From Gammaproteobacteria bacterium (GTDB taxonomy: Bacteria; Pseudomonadota; Gammaproteobacteria; Pseudomonadales; Azotimanducaceae): a stretch of DNA of 64,000 nucleotides. The DNA lies in contig JAPPDJ010000048.1 of the NCBI GenBank assembly GCA_028824555.1, positions 78,854 through 142,853 of the forward strand, read 5' to 3'. The position numbers were made by a program, and so were the translations under genes. The notes beneath the pieces are model-generated. The model was given only the letters and a program-made list of their open reading frames with translations. It had not been told where the DNA came from and ran no database searches. Below are positions 55,790-63,939 of this stretch, piece after piece. The stretch's first letter is position 1. Each line of letters opens with the position of its first letter.

Positions 55790-56233
55790 TCAAACCTCCA
55801 CGGCGTCGCCGACGCGGATCCAACCGTCGGCGCGCACCGTCGCGCGCAAACCAGCCCGGTGCGTGAATCGGCGCACCACTTCTGCGGCACTGACTTGGTC
55901 GGTGGCGAGCAGGCCGCCCAAGGTGGCGCACGGTTCGCAAAGCTCGAAACCTTCAAGTTCAACGCCGGCGAGCCGGAAGCGCTTGGTGACGAGGGCGTTC
56001 AGGTCCACGCCGCGGGTGACGATGTTGCGGCCCGTCTCCGCCGGCGCGATGTCGAGGCCCGTGGCTTCGTTGAACGCCTCCACCTCCTCGGCGGCAATCA
56101 GCGACACCACCGCCCGTCGGTTCGAGTGCCGGTCTCCCACGAGCCCGGTCGCAGAAGTCAGCTGCGCGGCATTGACAGGCGCCTGCGGCTGGCCGTGTGC
56201 TGGCGAGACGTTGATCGCTTCGATCACGGACAT
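55790..56233 (-). CDS. MOSC-domain protein
   Basis: 147 residues, a MOSC-only protein. TGLVGDRHSNRRAVVSLIAAEEVEAFNEATG contains the family GDRH and the strand before it, and GRNIVTRGVDLNALVTKRFRLAGVELEG follows. LCEPCATLGG holds the conserved Cys. MOSC domains bind a molybdenum cofactor or deliver sulfur to it. A perfect AGGAGGT precedes the ATG at 56233. Confidence 0.9.
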   Translation of the reverse strand: MSVIEAINVSPAHGQPQAPVNAAQLTSATGLVGDRHSNRRAVVSLIAAEEVEAFNEATGLDIAPAETGRNIVTRGVDLNALVTKRFRLAGVELEGFELCEPCATLGGLLATDQVSAAEVVRRFTHRAGLRATVRADGWIRVGDAVEV

Positions 56234-56386
56234 GTCACCTCCTATTCCCATGTGCGCCGATCCTTGCGCGCCACAGCATCATACTCGCGTGTCCGGGAGG
56301 CCCTTGAGGTGCTCGGCGACGGACAATGCCAGCGCAAGGTTGTGTAGGATCGGGGCTAGAGCAACCCTGCCGGCGGAGGTGGGCCG

Positions 56387-57166
56387 ATGGATGACTCAAG
56401 CCCCCAAACCTATCGCGACTACGCCAACGCCGATGCCGGCGTGCGGAGGTTCTATGAGGACAACCACCGCAAACAGACGCTGGCATTCGCCCAGGGCAAG
56501 CGCGGCCAATACGGACGCCTCCGCATGGACCACATGGGCGTGTGGGAATGCTGCGAGAAGCTCGACGCCCTGCTCGACGAGAGCGACCCCGACACCAACC
56601 TCTCGCAGCTAGAGCATTGCCTGCAAACCGCCGAGAGCATCCGTGCCGACGGCCACCCGGACTGGTTCGTGCTCGCCGGCCTCGTCCACGATCTCGGCAA
56701 GGCGATGTGCGTGTACGGCGAGCCGCAATGGGCCGTCACGGGCGACACTTTCCCGCTCGGCTGCGCCTTCGCAGACGCCATCGTCTATCCCGAATACTTC
56801 GCTGGCAATCCCGACGCTTCAAATCCGGAATACTCGACCAAATTCGGCATCTACGAGCCTGGCTGCGGACTCGACAACGTAGTCCTCTCGTGGGGACACG
56901 ACGAGTACATGTACCTCGTCACCAAGGACTACCTCCCGGAGGAAGCCTCCTACATGATCCGCTACCACAGCTTCTACGCCGGCCACTCGACCCCGGCCTA
57001 CGATCACCTGAAGGACAAACGCGACTTGCGCATGTTCGAGTGGGTGCGCAAGTTCAGCCATTACGACCTTTACACCAAGCACGACGCGCCACCCAACAGC
57101 GCCGCCCTGCGCCCGTACTACGAGGACCTGATCGCCCGCTACTTCCCAGACAAGATCGCCTGGTAG
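56387..57166 (+). CDS. Inositol oxygenase (MIOX)-like protein
   Basis: 259 residues, resembling animal and plant myo-inositol oxygenase over the whole length. The di-iron HD ligands are present: LEHCLQTAE (His), LAGLVHDLGKAM (HD), LSWGHDEYMY (His), IRYHSFYAGH (His) and LRMFEWVRKF with a following Asp region. EPQWAVTGDTFPLGC and DLYTKHD are near-diagnostic. It cleaves myo-inositol to D-glucuronate with oxygen. It is short at the N-terminus compared with ~285 in animals. Inositol pathway genes are not adjacent. GGAGGT precedes the start. Confidence 0.9.
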   Translation: MDDSSPQTYRDYANADAGVRRFYEDNHRKQTLAFAQGKRGQYGRLRMDHMGVWECCEKLDALLDESDPDTNLSQLEHCLQTAESIRADGHPDWFVLAGLVHDLGKAMCVYGEPQWAVTGDTFPLGCAFADAIVYPEYFAGNPDASNPEYSTKFGIYEPGCGLDNVVLSWGHDEYMYLVTKDYLPEEASYMIRYHSFYAGHSTPAYDHLKDKRDLRMFEWVRKFSHYDLYTKHDAPPNSAALRPYYEDLIARYFPDKIAW

Positions 57167-57215
57167 GAATCGTCCTCCGCGTCGGGCGGGGTGACGATTT
57201 TCGTCACGACCTCAC

Positions 57216-57719
57216 TCATCGTTCGCCTTGGCGTCGTTCCCGGTCGTCTTTTCCGTCGCGGTTTGGTCTTGGGCCGTCGCGCATGGGGCGGGTTAGGGCG
57301 CGGCGCAACTGGTCGCGTTCCTCAGGGGCCAAATCCCGGGCTATGCGGACGAAGAGGCCGTGGTTGCGAGTCTGCGCCTCGTCCATGTCGTGGCGGAATG
57401 CGGCGAACGCGGTGGCGAGGGCATCGGGGTCGAACGGCTCGGCAGTGAGAGCTGCCTGGATGGCGCGCTGGTGGCGCCTCATGCCGCGCATGGAGCGACT
57501 CAGCGAGCGGCGGATGTCGCGGGCCTCCTCATCGCCGAACAGGGCATCGCGGCGTTCTTCCGGCAGGAAGCGCAGTGCGCGAGCGAGGCCGAAGGATGGG
57601 TCCATGCGCGCCTGTGTCCACGCAGGTGGACCGCTCTCGCGGCCGACGAAGAAGCCCACCAGCACGAGGTTCAGAATCAGCGACACGGCCAGCGCCGCGA
57701 TCAGCCACTTACTCCGCAT
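57216..57719 (-). CDS. Periplasmic Spy/heavy-metal-sensor-like protein
   Basis: 167 residues. A membrane anchor or signal (~5-27, WLIAALAVSLILNLVLVGFFVGR) precedes a helical chain rich in Arg and Asp: FGLARALRFLPEERRDALF, then RRHQRAIQAALTAEPFDPDALATAFAAFRHDMDEAQ. This matches the Spy/CpxP-like periplasmic sensor type (DUF305/ZraP-like hooks). It follows the anti-sigma-like gene with an 11-base overlap. Role in stress sensing is inferred from position. Confidence 0.75.
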   Translation of the reverse strand: MRSKWLIAALAVSLILNLVLVGFFVGRESGPPAWTQARMDPSFGLARALRFLPEERRDALFGDEEARDIRRSLSRSMRGMRRHQRAIQAALTAEPFDPDALATAFAAFRHDMDEAQTRNHGLFVRIARDLAPEERDQLRRALTRPMRDGPRPNRDGKDDRERRQGER

Positions 57720-58158
57720 TGCCATTCTCCGCCAGATCAAATAGCTGCACCTCGTCGAACGCGAGCAGAGTCACCGCGTCCTCGAGATCTCCGGTTCCAT
57801 CCTGCTGCGCGTTGCCGAGAGCGAATCCCACCAGCAAGGGCGCGAGCGCAAAGCCCACGGGGCGCCAGAAGTTGGCGGCAAGCCAATCGAGCGCGATCTC
57901 GGCGAAGTCTCGCGGCAGGGCGTCCAGCACCTGCCCAGGCAGGCCCGACGGCATCGCTGGCGCTGGCAGGGCGTCGAGCGCAACGTCCAGTGCCCGCGCC
58001 TCGTCAAGCAGCCGCTCGGCGTCCGCACTGGTCTGCACCAAGGCCAGTGCCGGCGCCCGCTGCAGCTGTGGCCAGCGTTCGGGGTTGCTGCCGTGACGGT
58101 CGAGCAAGTCGGCCAACGCTTCGATCGTGAAGTCGCCTGGCGATTGAGGTTTTTCCAT
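57709..58158 (-). CDS. Anti-sigma-like membrane protein
   Basis: 149 residues. An N-terminal cytoplasmic part (FTIEALADLLDRHGSNPERWP, then DAERLLDEARALDVALDALPA) precedes one membrane helix at ~103-120 (FALAPLLVGFALGNA). It sits between the ECF sigma gene and the Spy-like gene; this trio is the usual order for sigma factor, anti-sigma and sensor. No zinc-binding HxxxCxxC motif is visible. Confidence 0.7.
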   Translation of the reverse strand: MEKPQSPGDFTIEALADLLDRHGSNPERWPQLQRAPALALVQTSADAERLLDEARALDVALDALPAPAMPSGLPGQVLDALPRDFAEIALDWLAANFWRPVGFALAPLLVGFALGNAQQDGTGDLEDAVTLLAFDEVQLFDLAENGNAE

Positions 58159-58161
58159 GGC

Positions 58162-58695
58162 TCAAGCCTCCCGATACGGCGCTAGGGTTTTGCGCAGGCT
58201 GCGACGGGCCCTCGACAGCAACGACTCGAGCGCATCCACCGAGACCTCGAGCATCTCGGCCGCCTCGCGATTGCTCCATCCCTGATGGTGGCAGAGCACG
58301 AGCGCGGTCCGCTGTCGTTCCGGCAGCGCCGCAAGGGCAGTTTCGAGCGCTCGTCGCGTTTGGCCGGCGTCATCTGCTGGCGCATCTCCCGCAAGCTCTT
58401 CGACATCCACTTCCGCATCGGCTGGCGAACCTCGCCGCGTGCGCCAGGCGTCGATGCACAGATTGCGGGCAATGCGATAGGCCCAAGTGGTGAATTTCAC
58501 GCGCCCCGCCTTCCACGTCCCGGCCCGGCTCCACACCCGCAGGAAGGTCTCCTGGGTGAAGTCCTCGGCATCCGCAGCGTCGCCGGTGAGGCGAAAGACG
58601 AAGGCGTGGACGGCGGCGCCGTGGCGGCCCAAGAGGACCGAGAACGCGGCCGTATCCTTGCGCTGCACGCGAGCCATCAGCTCCTCGTCCGTCAC
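58162..58695 (-). CDS. ECF-type RNA polymerase sigma factor
   Basis: 177 residues from a GTG. Region 2 (~20-90) has DAEDFTQETFLRVW and FTTWAYRIARNLCIDAWR. Region 4 (~120-172) has LAALPERQRTALVLCHHQGWSNREAAEMLEVSVDALESLLSRARRSLR, a helix-turn-helix for the -35 site. The stop lies 3 bases from the anti-sigma-like start. It presumably activates this locus under the stress sensed by the neighbours. Confidence 0.93.
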   Translation of the reverse strand: MTDEELMARVQRKDTAAFSVLLGRHGAAVHAFVFRLTGDAADAEDFTQETFLRVWSRAGTWKAGRVKFTTWAYRIARNLCIDAWRTRRGSPADAEVDVEELAGDAPADDAGQTRRALETALAALPERQRTALVLCHHQGWSNREAAEMLEVSVDALESLLSRARRSLRKTLAPYREA

Positions 58696-58764
58696 CGCTG
58701 GCGGGCGCGTTTGCAGCTACTGCGCAACTGCTGCGCCGTCCGTCGCACTCGCTTAGCTCCGCGT

Positions 58765-59409
58765 TCAGCCCTGGCCGGCGCGGTCTCGCCAGCCGCCACG
58801 CAGCTCGCTTCGCGTCACCTTGCCGTCCTCGTCCGCGTCGAGCGCTTCGAGCCGCTGGACCTGGCCGCCAAGCTCGGCTGGTGCGAGCAGGCCGTCGGCG
58901 TCTTTGTCTAGCCGTTCGAACATGCGCTGCATGGCGACCTCCCGCCGCGCTTGGCCGAGGCCGTCGTACTCCTCCTTCGAGAGGGCGCCGTCACCATCAC
59001 CGTCGGCGCGCTCGAACACGCCCTCTTGCATCGACTCCATGCGTTCACGCAAGCCGCCGCGGCGAGCTCGCATCCCTTCGCGGCGGTCTCGGGCGGCCCT
59101 CAGACCTTCCTTGCCAGCAACGTGATCCATGCCGGCGCCGCGACGACCAGACGCGAAGCGATTCAAGCCCCCGCGGTCCGGGCCGGCGACGAGAAACTCG
59201 TCGACAGAGACGCTGCCGTCATCGTTCGTGTCGACGGCGGCAAAGCGTTCGGCGGCGCGTTCCTTCGCCGCGGTGATGTCTATGGGGAAGCGCTCGGCGC
59301 GATTCTGCGCTTCGGCCGTGACGGCCGCAGCCGTGATGGTGACTGCCACCGTGGCGGCCACCAGGAGGTAGCGCCGGTTGCGGTCGGTTCGGGTGAGTGT
59401 CGTTGCCAT
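58765..59409 (-). CDS. Exported EF-hand protein
   Basis: 214 residues. A signal peptide (~14-34) precedes four EF-hand loops: DTNDDGSVSVDE, DGDGDGALSKEE, DKDADGLLAPAE and DADEDGKVTRSE. All have the Asp-Gly-Glu pattern for calcium. It may serve as a calcium- or metal-binding sensor. It lies just upstream of the sigma factor gene on the same strand. Confidence 0.88.
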   Translation of the reverse strand: MATTLTRTDRNRRYLLVAATVAVTITAAAVTAEAQNRAERFPIDITAAKERAAERFAAVDTNDDGSVSVDEFLVAGPDRGGLNRFASGRRGAGMDHVAGKEGLRAARDRREGMRARRGGLRERMESMQEGVFERADGDGDGALSKEEYDGLGQARREVAMQRMFERLDKDADGLLAPAELGGQVQRLEALDADEDGKVTRSELRGGWRDRAGQG

Positions 59410-59442
59410 CGATCCATCTCTCCAAGAGCGTGCAATAGCAAG

Positions 59443-60414
59443 TCATACGCCGCCCTGGTCGAAACCCGTCGCATCGTCGAAGAGGCCCCGATCGGTGATG
59501 TACCCGGTCACCAGTTCTGCCGGCGTCACGTCGAAGGCCGGATTGCGAACACGCACCTGGGCGGGGACGGGGATCGATGCCGTCAACTCCTCCGCGCCGC
59601 GTTCCTCGATGGCGACATCCGCCCCGGTGGGCGTGGCGGAATCGAAGGTGGAGGCCGGGCAGGCCACGTAGAAGGGAACGTCGTGCCACTTGGCGGCGAT
59701 GGCGAGCGCGCGGGTGCCGATCTTGTTCACCACATCGCCGTTGGCGGTGACCCGATCGGTGCCGACGATGACGAGGTCCACCTGACCCAGGCCCATCAGA
59801 TGTGCCGCTGCGCCGTCACAGATGAGCGTGCAATCGATGCCGGCGGCGCCGAGTTCCCATGCGGTGAGGCGCGCGCCTTGCAGCACGGGTCGGGTTTCGT
59901 CCACGAAGACATGGAACGGCACGCCGCGCTCGTGCGCCAGATACATCGGTGCCGTGGCGGTGCCGAGCTCGGACACGGCCAGCGCTCCGGCGTTGCAGTG
60001 GGTAAGGAGGTTGGCATCCGGCGCGATCAGGTGGCCGCCGTGACGGCCGATGGCGCGGCACATGGCGGCGTCCTCGGCGTGGATGGTTCGGGCTTCCTCC
60101 ACAAGGTCTCCGCCATTGGCGTCGACTGCAAGCATTCGACGCACGGCCCAGGCGAGATTGACCGCCGTCGGGCGGGCCGCGAGCAGTGTCTTGGCTGCGG
60201 AGTCGAGGTCGTCGCCCCCACGCCAAGCCAGTGCCATGCCGTAAGCGGCGGCAATGCCGATGGCAGGAGCGCCGCGCACGACGAGGTCGCGGATGGCAAC
60301 GGCGACTTCGCCAGCGTCGTGCAACTCGATCTCGGAGACCACATCGGGCAAAGCGCGCTGGTCAAGCAGCCACAGGCGTCCATCGTGCCAGCGAACGGAC
60401 TTCGGCACAGGCAT
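59443..60414 (-). CDS. mtnA: S-methyl-5-thioribose-1-phosphate isomerase
   Basis: 323 residues, the usual length for this eIF2B-like isomerase. VVRGAPAIGIAAAYGMALA, LTHCNAGALA (catalytic Cys), CDGAAAHLM, VIVGTDRVTANGDVVNKIGTRALA (catalytic Asp) and FYVACPASTFD are all present. It belongs to methionine salvage. Other salvage genes are not adjacent. AAGGAGAG precedes the ATG. A perfect hairpin lies just upstream. Confidence 0.95.
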   Translation of the reverse strand: MPVPKSVRWHDGRLWLLDQRALPDVVSEIELHDAGEVAVAIRDLVVRGAPAIGIAAAYGMALAWRGGDDLDSAAKTLLAARPTAVNLAWAVRRMLAVDANGGDLVEEARTIHAEDAAMCRAIGRHGGHLIAPDANLLTHCNAGALAVSELGTATAPMYLAHERGVPFHVFVDETRPVLQGARLTAWELGAAGIDCTLICDGAAAHLMGLGQVDLVIVGTDRVTANGDVVNKIGTRALAIAAKWHDVPFYVACPASTFDSATPTGADVAIEERGAEELTASIPVPAQVRVRNPAFDVTPAELVTGYITDRGLFDDATGFDQGGV

Positions 60415-60431
60415 TGTGGTCTCTCCTTGTG

Positions 60432-60470
60432 GCCCTTGGAGGCAAGGCATTCTGCCTTGCCTCCAAGGGC
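60432..60470. repeat. Perfect 18-bp hairpin (repeat B5) upstream of mtnA
   Basis: GCCCTTGGAGGCAAGGCA (60432-60449) is the exact complement of 60453-60470 around a 3-base loop. It ends 18 bases before the mtnA ATG. The core resembles the B family (GGAGGCAAGGC in place of GGAGGGAAGGC). Confidence 0.85.
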
Positions 60471-60516
60471 TAGTCCTTTGCCAAGTCCGACGGGCTCTAC
60501 GAGGCCCTGCAATGGA

Positions 60517-61071
60517 TCAAGGCGGCGCGAGTTGGCGCAGGCGGCGTTCTAGGGCGAATACATGGGGGTCATCGGCGTTGAGGGCGGTTAGGGCTTGCGC
60601 GAGTTCTAGGACGTATTCGATATTGCTCCCGCTGGGGCCGGATGAGGCGAGGATGTGACGGGCCATTTGCTCGAGATTGGCGGGACCCAAGAACGCTTCG
60701 TTGCTGGCTTCGGCTATGTAGGTGACGCCACCTACGACGGTAGTCACGCCATCGTCCCCTTCGATTTCGATGGGCAGCCGCACGCGCACGTAGCCGTTCT
60801 TCTCCCGATGATCGAGCGGTGCGAAAGTGGCGGCGTCTATGCGGTAGGCCATGCCGACGCACAGCGCACCGGCCTCGGGCGTCAACGTCACCACCCGTCC
60901 GGGCGCCGCGGGCGTGCCGCGGTGGTCGTGCGAACCTTGCCAGAATCGACGCGAGAAGCCGCGCACCGCGGCCTTGAGGCGCGCCCGATAGGGGAAATCC
61001 ACGCGCCATATGAGCGAGCCGTAGCCGAACAGCCAAACGCCGTCGTTGCCAGCTTCCCGCCCGTGCTCCAT
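60517..61071 (-). CDS. Gamma-glutamylcyclotransferase, ChaC-like
   Basis: 184 residues. VWLFGYGSLIWRVDFPY is the family loop, followed by VRGFSRRFWQGSHDHRGTPAAPGRVVTL, the ChaC hallmark. The active-site Glu is expected in the LDHREKNGYVRV block. It degrades glutathione to 5-oxoproline and Cys-Gly. The ATG at 61071 has GGGGAGG ahead; 61086 is an alternative. It is divergent from the CBS gene. Confidence 0.9.
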   Translation of the reverse strand: MEHGREAGNDGVWLFGYGSLIWRVDFPYRARLKAAVRGFSRRFWQGSHDHRGTPAAPGRVVTLTPEAGALCVGMAYRIDAATFAPLDHREKNGYVRVRLPIEIEGDDGVTTVVGGVTYIAEASNEAFLGPANLEQMARHILASSGPSGSNIEYVLELAQALTALNADDPHVFALERRLRQLAPP

Positions 61072-61197
61072 TGCCTCCCCTTCCATGCGGCAGCTCTTGC
61101 GGCGCCCGCCCCCAAAAAAACGACGCGCTGTTTTAGTATCCCTTGTCAGCGAAGCAATGGATCGGCGGCCATTGGTCGTCGCTTGGAGGCGAGCGGG

Positions 61198-61635
61198 ATG
61201 AAAACGGTACACGAGGTGCTGCTGCACAAGGGGCGCGGCGAAATCTACTCGATTGCGCCGATTCGCAGCGTATACGAGGCCATCGAGATGATGTCGGACC
61301 GCCATGTCGGCGCGCTTCCGGTGATGATCGACGACAAACTGGTCGGCGTCGTCTCCGAGCGCGACTACGCCCGCAAGGTCATCCTGCGCGACAAGTCGTC
61401 GAAGCAGACCAGAGTGTCGGAAATCATGACGCAGGACGTCGTCACGGTGACCTCCCACGACCGCCTTGCGGACTGCGTCGATCTCATGCTCAAGCACCAC
61501 ATCCGCCACCTGGTGGTGGTGGACGAAGGCAGCGTGGCGGGCATGCTGTCGCTGCGCGACCTCTACACCGAGATCATCGACGAGCAAGCCGAGACCATCG
61601 ACCAACTCGAACATTACGTTCGCGGCGAGCAGTAG
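61198..61635 (+). CDS. CBS-domain protein
   Basis: 145 residues made of two CBS domains: SIAPIRSVYEAIEMMSDRHVGALPVM and VVSERDYARKVI, then VSEIMTQDVVTVTSHDRLADCVDLML and HIRHLVVVDEG, MLSLRDL. CBS pairs bind adenine nucleotides and regulate other proteins or act as sensors. GGAGGCGAGCGGG precedes the start. No partner gene is obvious. Confidence 0.92.
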   Translation: MKTVHEVLLHKGRGEIYSIAPIRSVYEAIEMMSDRHVGALPVMIDDKLVGVVSERDYARKVILRDKSSKQTRVSEIMTQDVVTVTSHDRLADCVDLMLKHHIRHLVVVDEGSVAGMLSLRDLYTEIIDEQAETIDQLEHYVRGEQ

Positions 61636-61725
61636 GGAAAGCGTCGAGACGCGCCGATGGACGGGACAAACCGCGTTCCCGACGAGGCCCGTCTTGAACG
61701 CATCGATGGATTCGGCACGGGCCTC

Positions 61726-61852
61726 GTAGGGGCGACCCTTGTGGTCGCCCGTCCTGATTGCGCCGAGGAATTCGTCGAAGCACAGCAGATCGCGAGCGAA
61801 CTGCCAACGCGCCCGTCAGGGCGCGCCGGGACGGGACAAGCCCGTCCCCTAC
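61726..61852. repeat. Repeat A3, A-type element
   Basis: 127 bp with a variant left end (GTAGGGGCGACCCTTGTGGT) and the standard right end (complement of GTAGGGGACGGGCTTGTCCC). The interior matches A1 and A2. The 61636-61876 space (241 bp) is otherwise occupied by a segment resembling 17177-17217. Confidence 0.82.
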
Positions 61853-61876
61853 GGTTCAAGCGAAGTTGCTCCCGCC

Positions 61877-63724
61877 TCAGCTCGCCCGCGCAAGCTCGAA
61901 CAGCGCGTCGTCGGTCGTTTGATAAACCTTGCCGGAGAGCCAGTCCGTCACGCCGATGGTATCTAGCTGATCGCGCACGGGCCCTTTCACCTCGCACAGG
62001 TGCAGGCGCACGTTGAAGCGGCCGAGGCGAAAGTTCAGCCGCTCGAGCATTTCGAGGCCTGAGGTGTCGATGAAGTTCACGGCGCTGCACACCAGCACCA
62101 TGTGTTCCAGCCTCGGCTGGCGCTCGACGATGCGGCTCAGCCGGCTCTCGATCTTGTTGGCGTTGGCGAAGTAGAAGCTCTCGTCCACCCGCAGCACCTT
62201 CACGTGCCGCCAGGTCTGCACGTCGTAGCGATCGACGTTGCGGAAGTGGGGCGTGTCGCCCAGGCGCCCGAGTTCGGCAATGTGGGGCTGGCTGGAGCGT
62301 CGGACGAACAGCATCACGGCGATGACAACGCCGAGCAGGAGCCCCGCCTCCACTCCGGCGAGCAGCACGCCGACGAAGGTGATCAAGTGGGTGAACACGT
62401 CCGCCCGATAGAACTTCCAGTGGCCGCGGATGGCGTGGAACTCGAACAGCCCAAACACCGAAACGATGACGATGGCGGCCAACGCCGCGTGGGGCAGATG
62501 GCGAAAGAGCGGCGTCAGCCAGGCGACCGTGACGGCCACCACCACCGCGCACACCAACGTACTCACCGGGGTCCTCGCCCCAGCGGCGAAGTTGACGCCC
62601 GACCGCGAAAAGCTCCCCGCCACCGGATAGGCACCCGTGAGCGCAGCCCCGACGTTCGCTGCCCCGAGGGCAATCAGCTCCTGATTGCTGTTGATGCGCC
62701 GCTGCCGCCGGGACGCCAGCGTCTTGCCCACCGAATAGCTCTCGACATACGCGACGAGAGCAATGAGCGCGGCGTTGGGCGCAAGGTCCCACCACATTGC
62801 GAGTTCCAGCGGCGGCAGCGCCAACGTTGGCAAACCTGCGGGCACATGTCCCACTGTCGCCACGTCGATTCCGAAGACCGCAACGCAGATGGTCGCCAGC
62901 AGCACCACCGCCATCGGGCCAGCGCGGCGGATGGGACTGTCGCCAACCCACGAACCCACGAAACGCCCATAGTGGCGGACGATCCAGATCACCACCAGGC
63001 TCGCAAAGCCGATCCCCACCGCCTTGAGGTCCGCCTCCGGCAACGCCTGCCAAAGCCGGGTCGCCTGCTCCACGGCACTGCCGCCTCCCGCCGGCACGAC
63101 GCCGGTGAAGGCCGCGAGCTGGCTGACGATGATCACCACGGCCGCCGCATTGATGAAGCCGCTGATCACCGGATGGCTCAGCAGGTTGACGATGCCCCCC
63201 ATCTGGAATGCCCGCAGCAGCCACAGCAGGATGCCCACCTCAAGGCAGAGGATCGTGGCAATCGCCGCATAGCGGTCCGAGTAGGCAGGCGCGTGTTCGC
63301 CGAGCGCCGCCGCCACCATCAACGCCGCCACCGCCACCGGCCCCACTACCAACTGCCGGGAGGAGCCGAACACCGCGTACAGCACCATCGGCAGCAGACA
63401 GGCGTATAGCCCGGCTTGTGCGGGCAACCCGGCGAGGAAGGCATAGGCGATGGCCTGGGGCACCGTCACCACCCCCAGCACGCACCCGGCGATGAGATCG
63501 TGCGGCAGGTCGTCGCGACGGTATTCCCGCGCCACGTCGATGAGCGGCACATAACGGGGCCAGCGGCCGATCCTCTTGCGTGCCACTTTGGCATGGGCCA
63601 ACGCCCAGCGCCGGCTGCGTTCCAAGCGAGACTGACGATCGCGGGCTATCAAGGGCGGGGCCTTTGTCGAACGGCTCGAAATCCTTGCGCGCCACCATAA
63701 CAAGGACGGCGGTCGCCAACGCAT
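61877..63724 (-). CDS. SulP family anion transporter with STAS domain
   Basis: 615 residues. It has ten or more membrane helices (first near ~77; PHDLIAGCVLGVVTVPQAIAYAFLAG is the SulP signature), a conserved AYVESYSVGKTLAS segment, and a C-terminal STAS domain with NFIDTSGLEML. Members carry sulfate, bicarbonate or C4-dicarboxylates; the substrate is not clear. The N-terminal ~50 residues before WPRYVPLID are extra, and the true start may be later. Confidence 0.88.
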   Translation of the reverse strand: MRWRPPSLLWWRARISSRSTKAPPLIARDRQSRLERSRRWALAHAKVARKRIGRWPRYVPLIDVAREYRRDDLPHDLIAGCVLGVVTVPQAIAYAFLAGLPAQAGLYACLLPMVLYAVFGSSRQLVVGPVAVAALMVAAALGEHAPAYSDRYAAIATILCLEVGILLWLLRAFQMGGIVNLLSHPVISGFINAAAVVIIVSQLAAFTGVVPAGGGSAVEQATRLWQALPEADLKAVGIGFASLVVIWIVRHYGRFVGSWVGDSPIRRAGPMAVVLLATICVAVFGIDVATVGHVPAGLPTLALPPLELAMWWDLAPNAALIALVAYVESYSVGKTLASRRQRRINSNQELIALGAANVGAALTGAYPVAGSFSRSGVNFAAGARTPVSTLVCAVVVAVTVAWLTPLFRHLPHAALAAIVIVSVFGLFEFHAIRGHWKFYRADVFTHLITFVGVLLAGVEAGLLLGVVIAVMLFVRRSSQPHIAELGRLGDTPHFRNVDRYDVQTWRHVKVLRVDESFYFANANKIESRLSRIVERQPRLEHMVLVCSAVNFIDTSGLEMLERLNFRLGRFNVRLHLCEVKGPVRDQLDTIGVTDWLSGKVYQTTDDALFELARAS

Positions 63725-63939
63725 CCGTATGCGGATGGCGGCGGAAGGTGGGCACCAAGAGCTGGCACCGCGGAAGCGCCCGGAAGCAGCGTTTATGAGG
63801 TCAAGGTCGTAGGGTGGTGGGGGCTGGGACCAACTCCGAGCGATGGCGAACGTTTTGGCGGCGCTTGCCCGCGAGAGTTTCGGAGCGATACGGGGGAGCT
63901 TTGTTCGGAGTTGGGGGAGGGGGCGGGTTTGGGTCGGCG

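Noticed and set aside
60432..60470. SAM riboswitch upstream of mtnA
   Set aside because: Only a simple two-arm hairpin related to repeat B is present; there is no multi-helix aptamer pattern.
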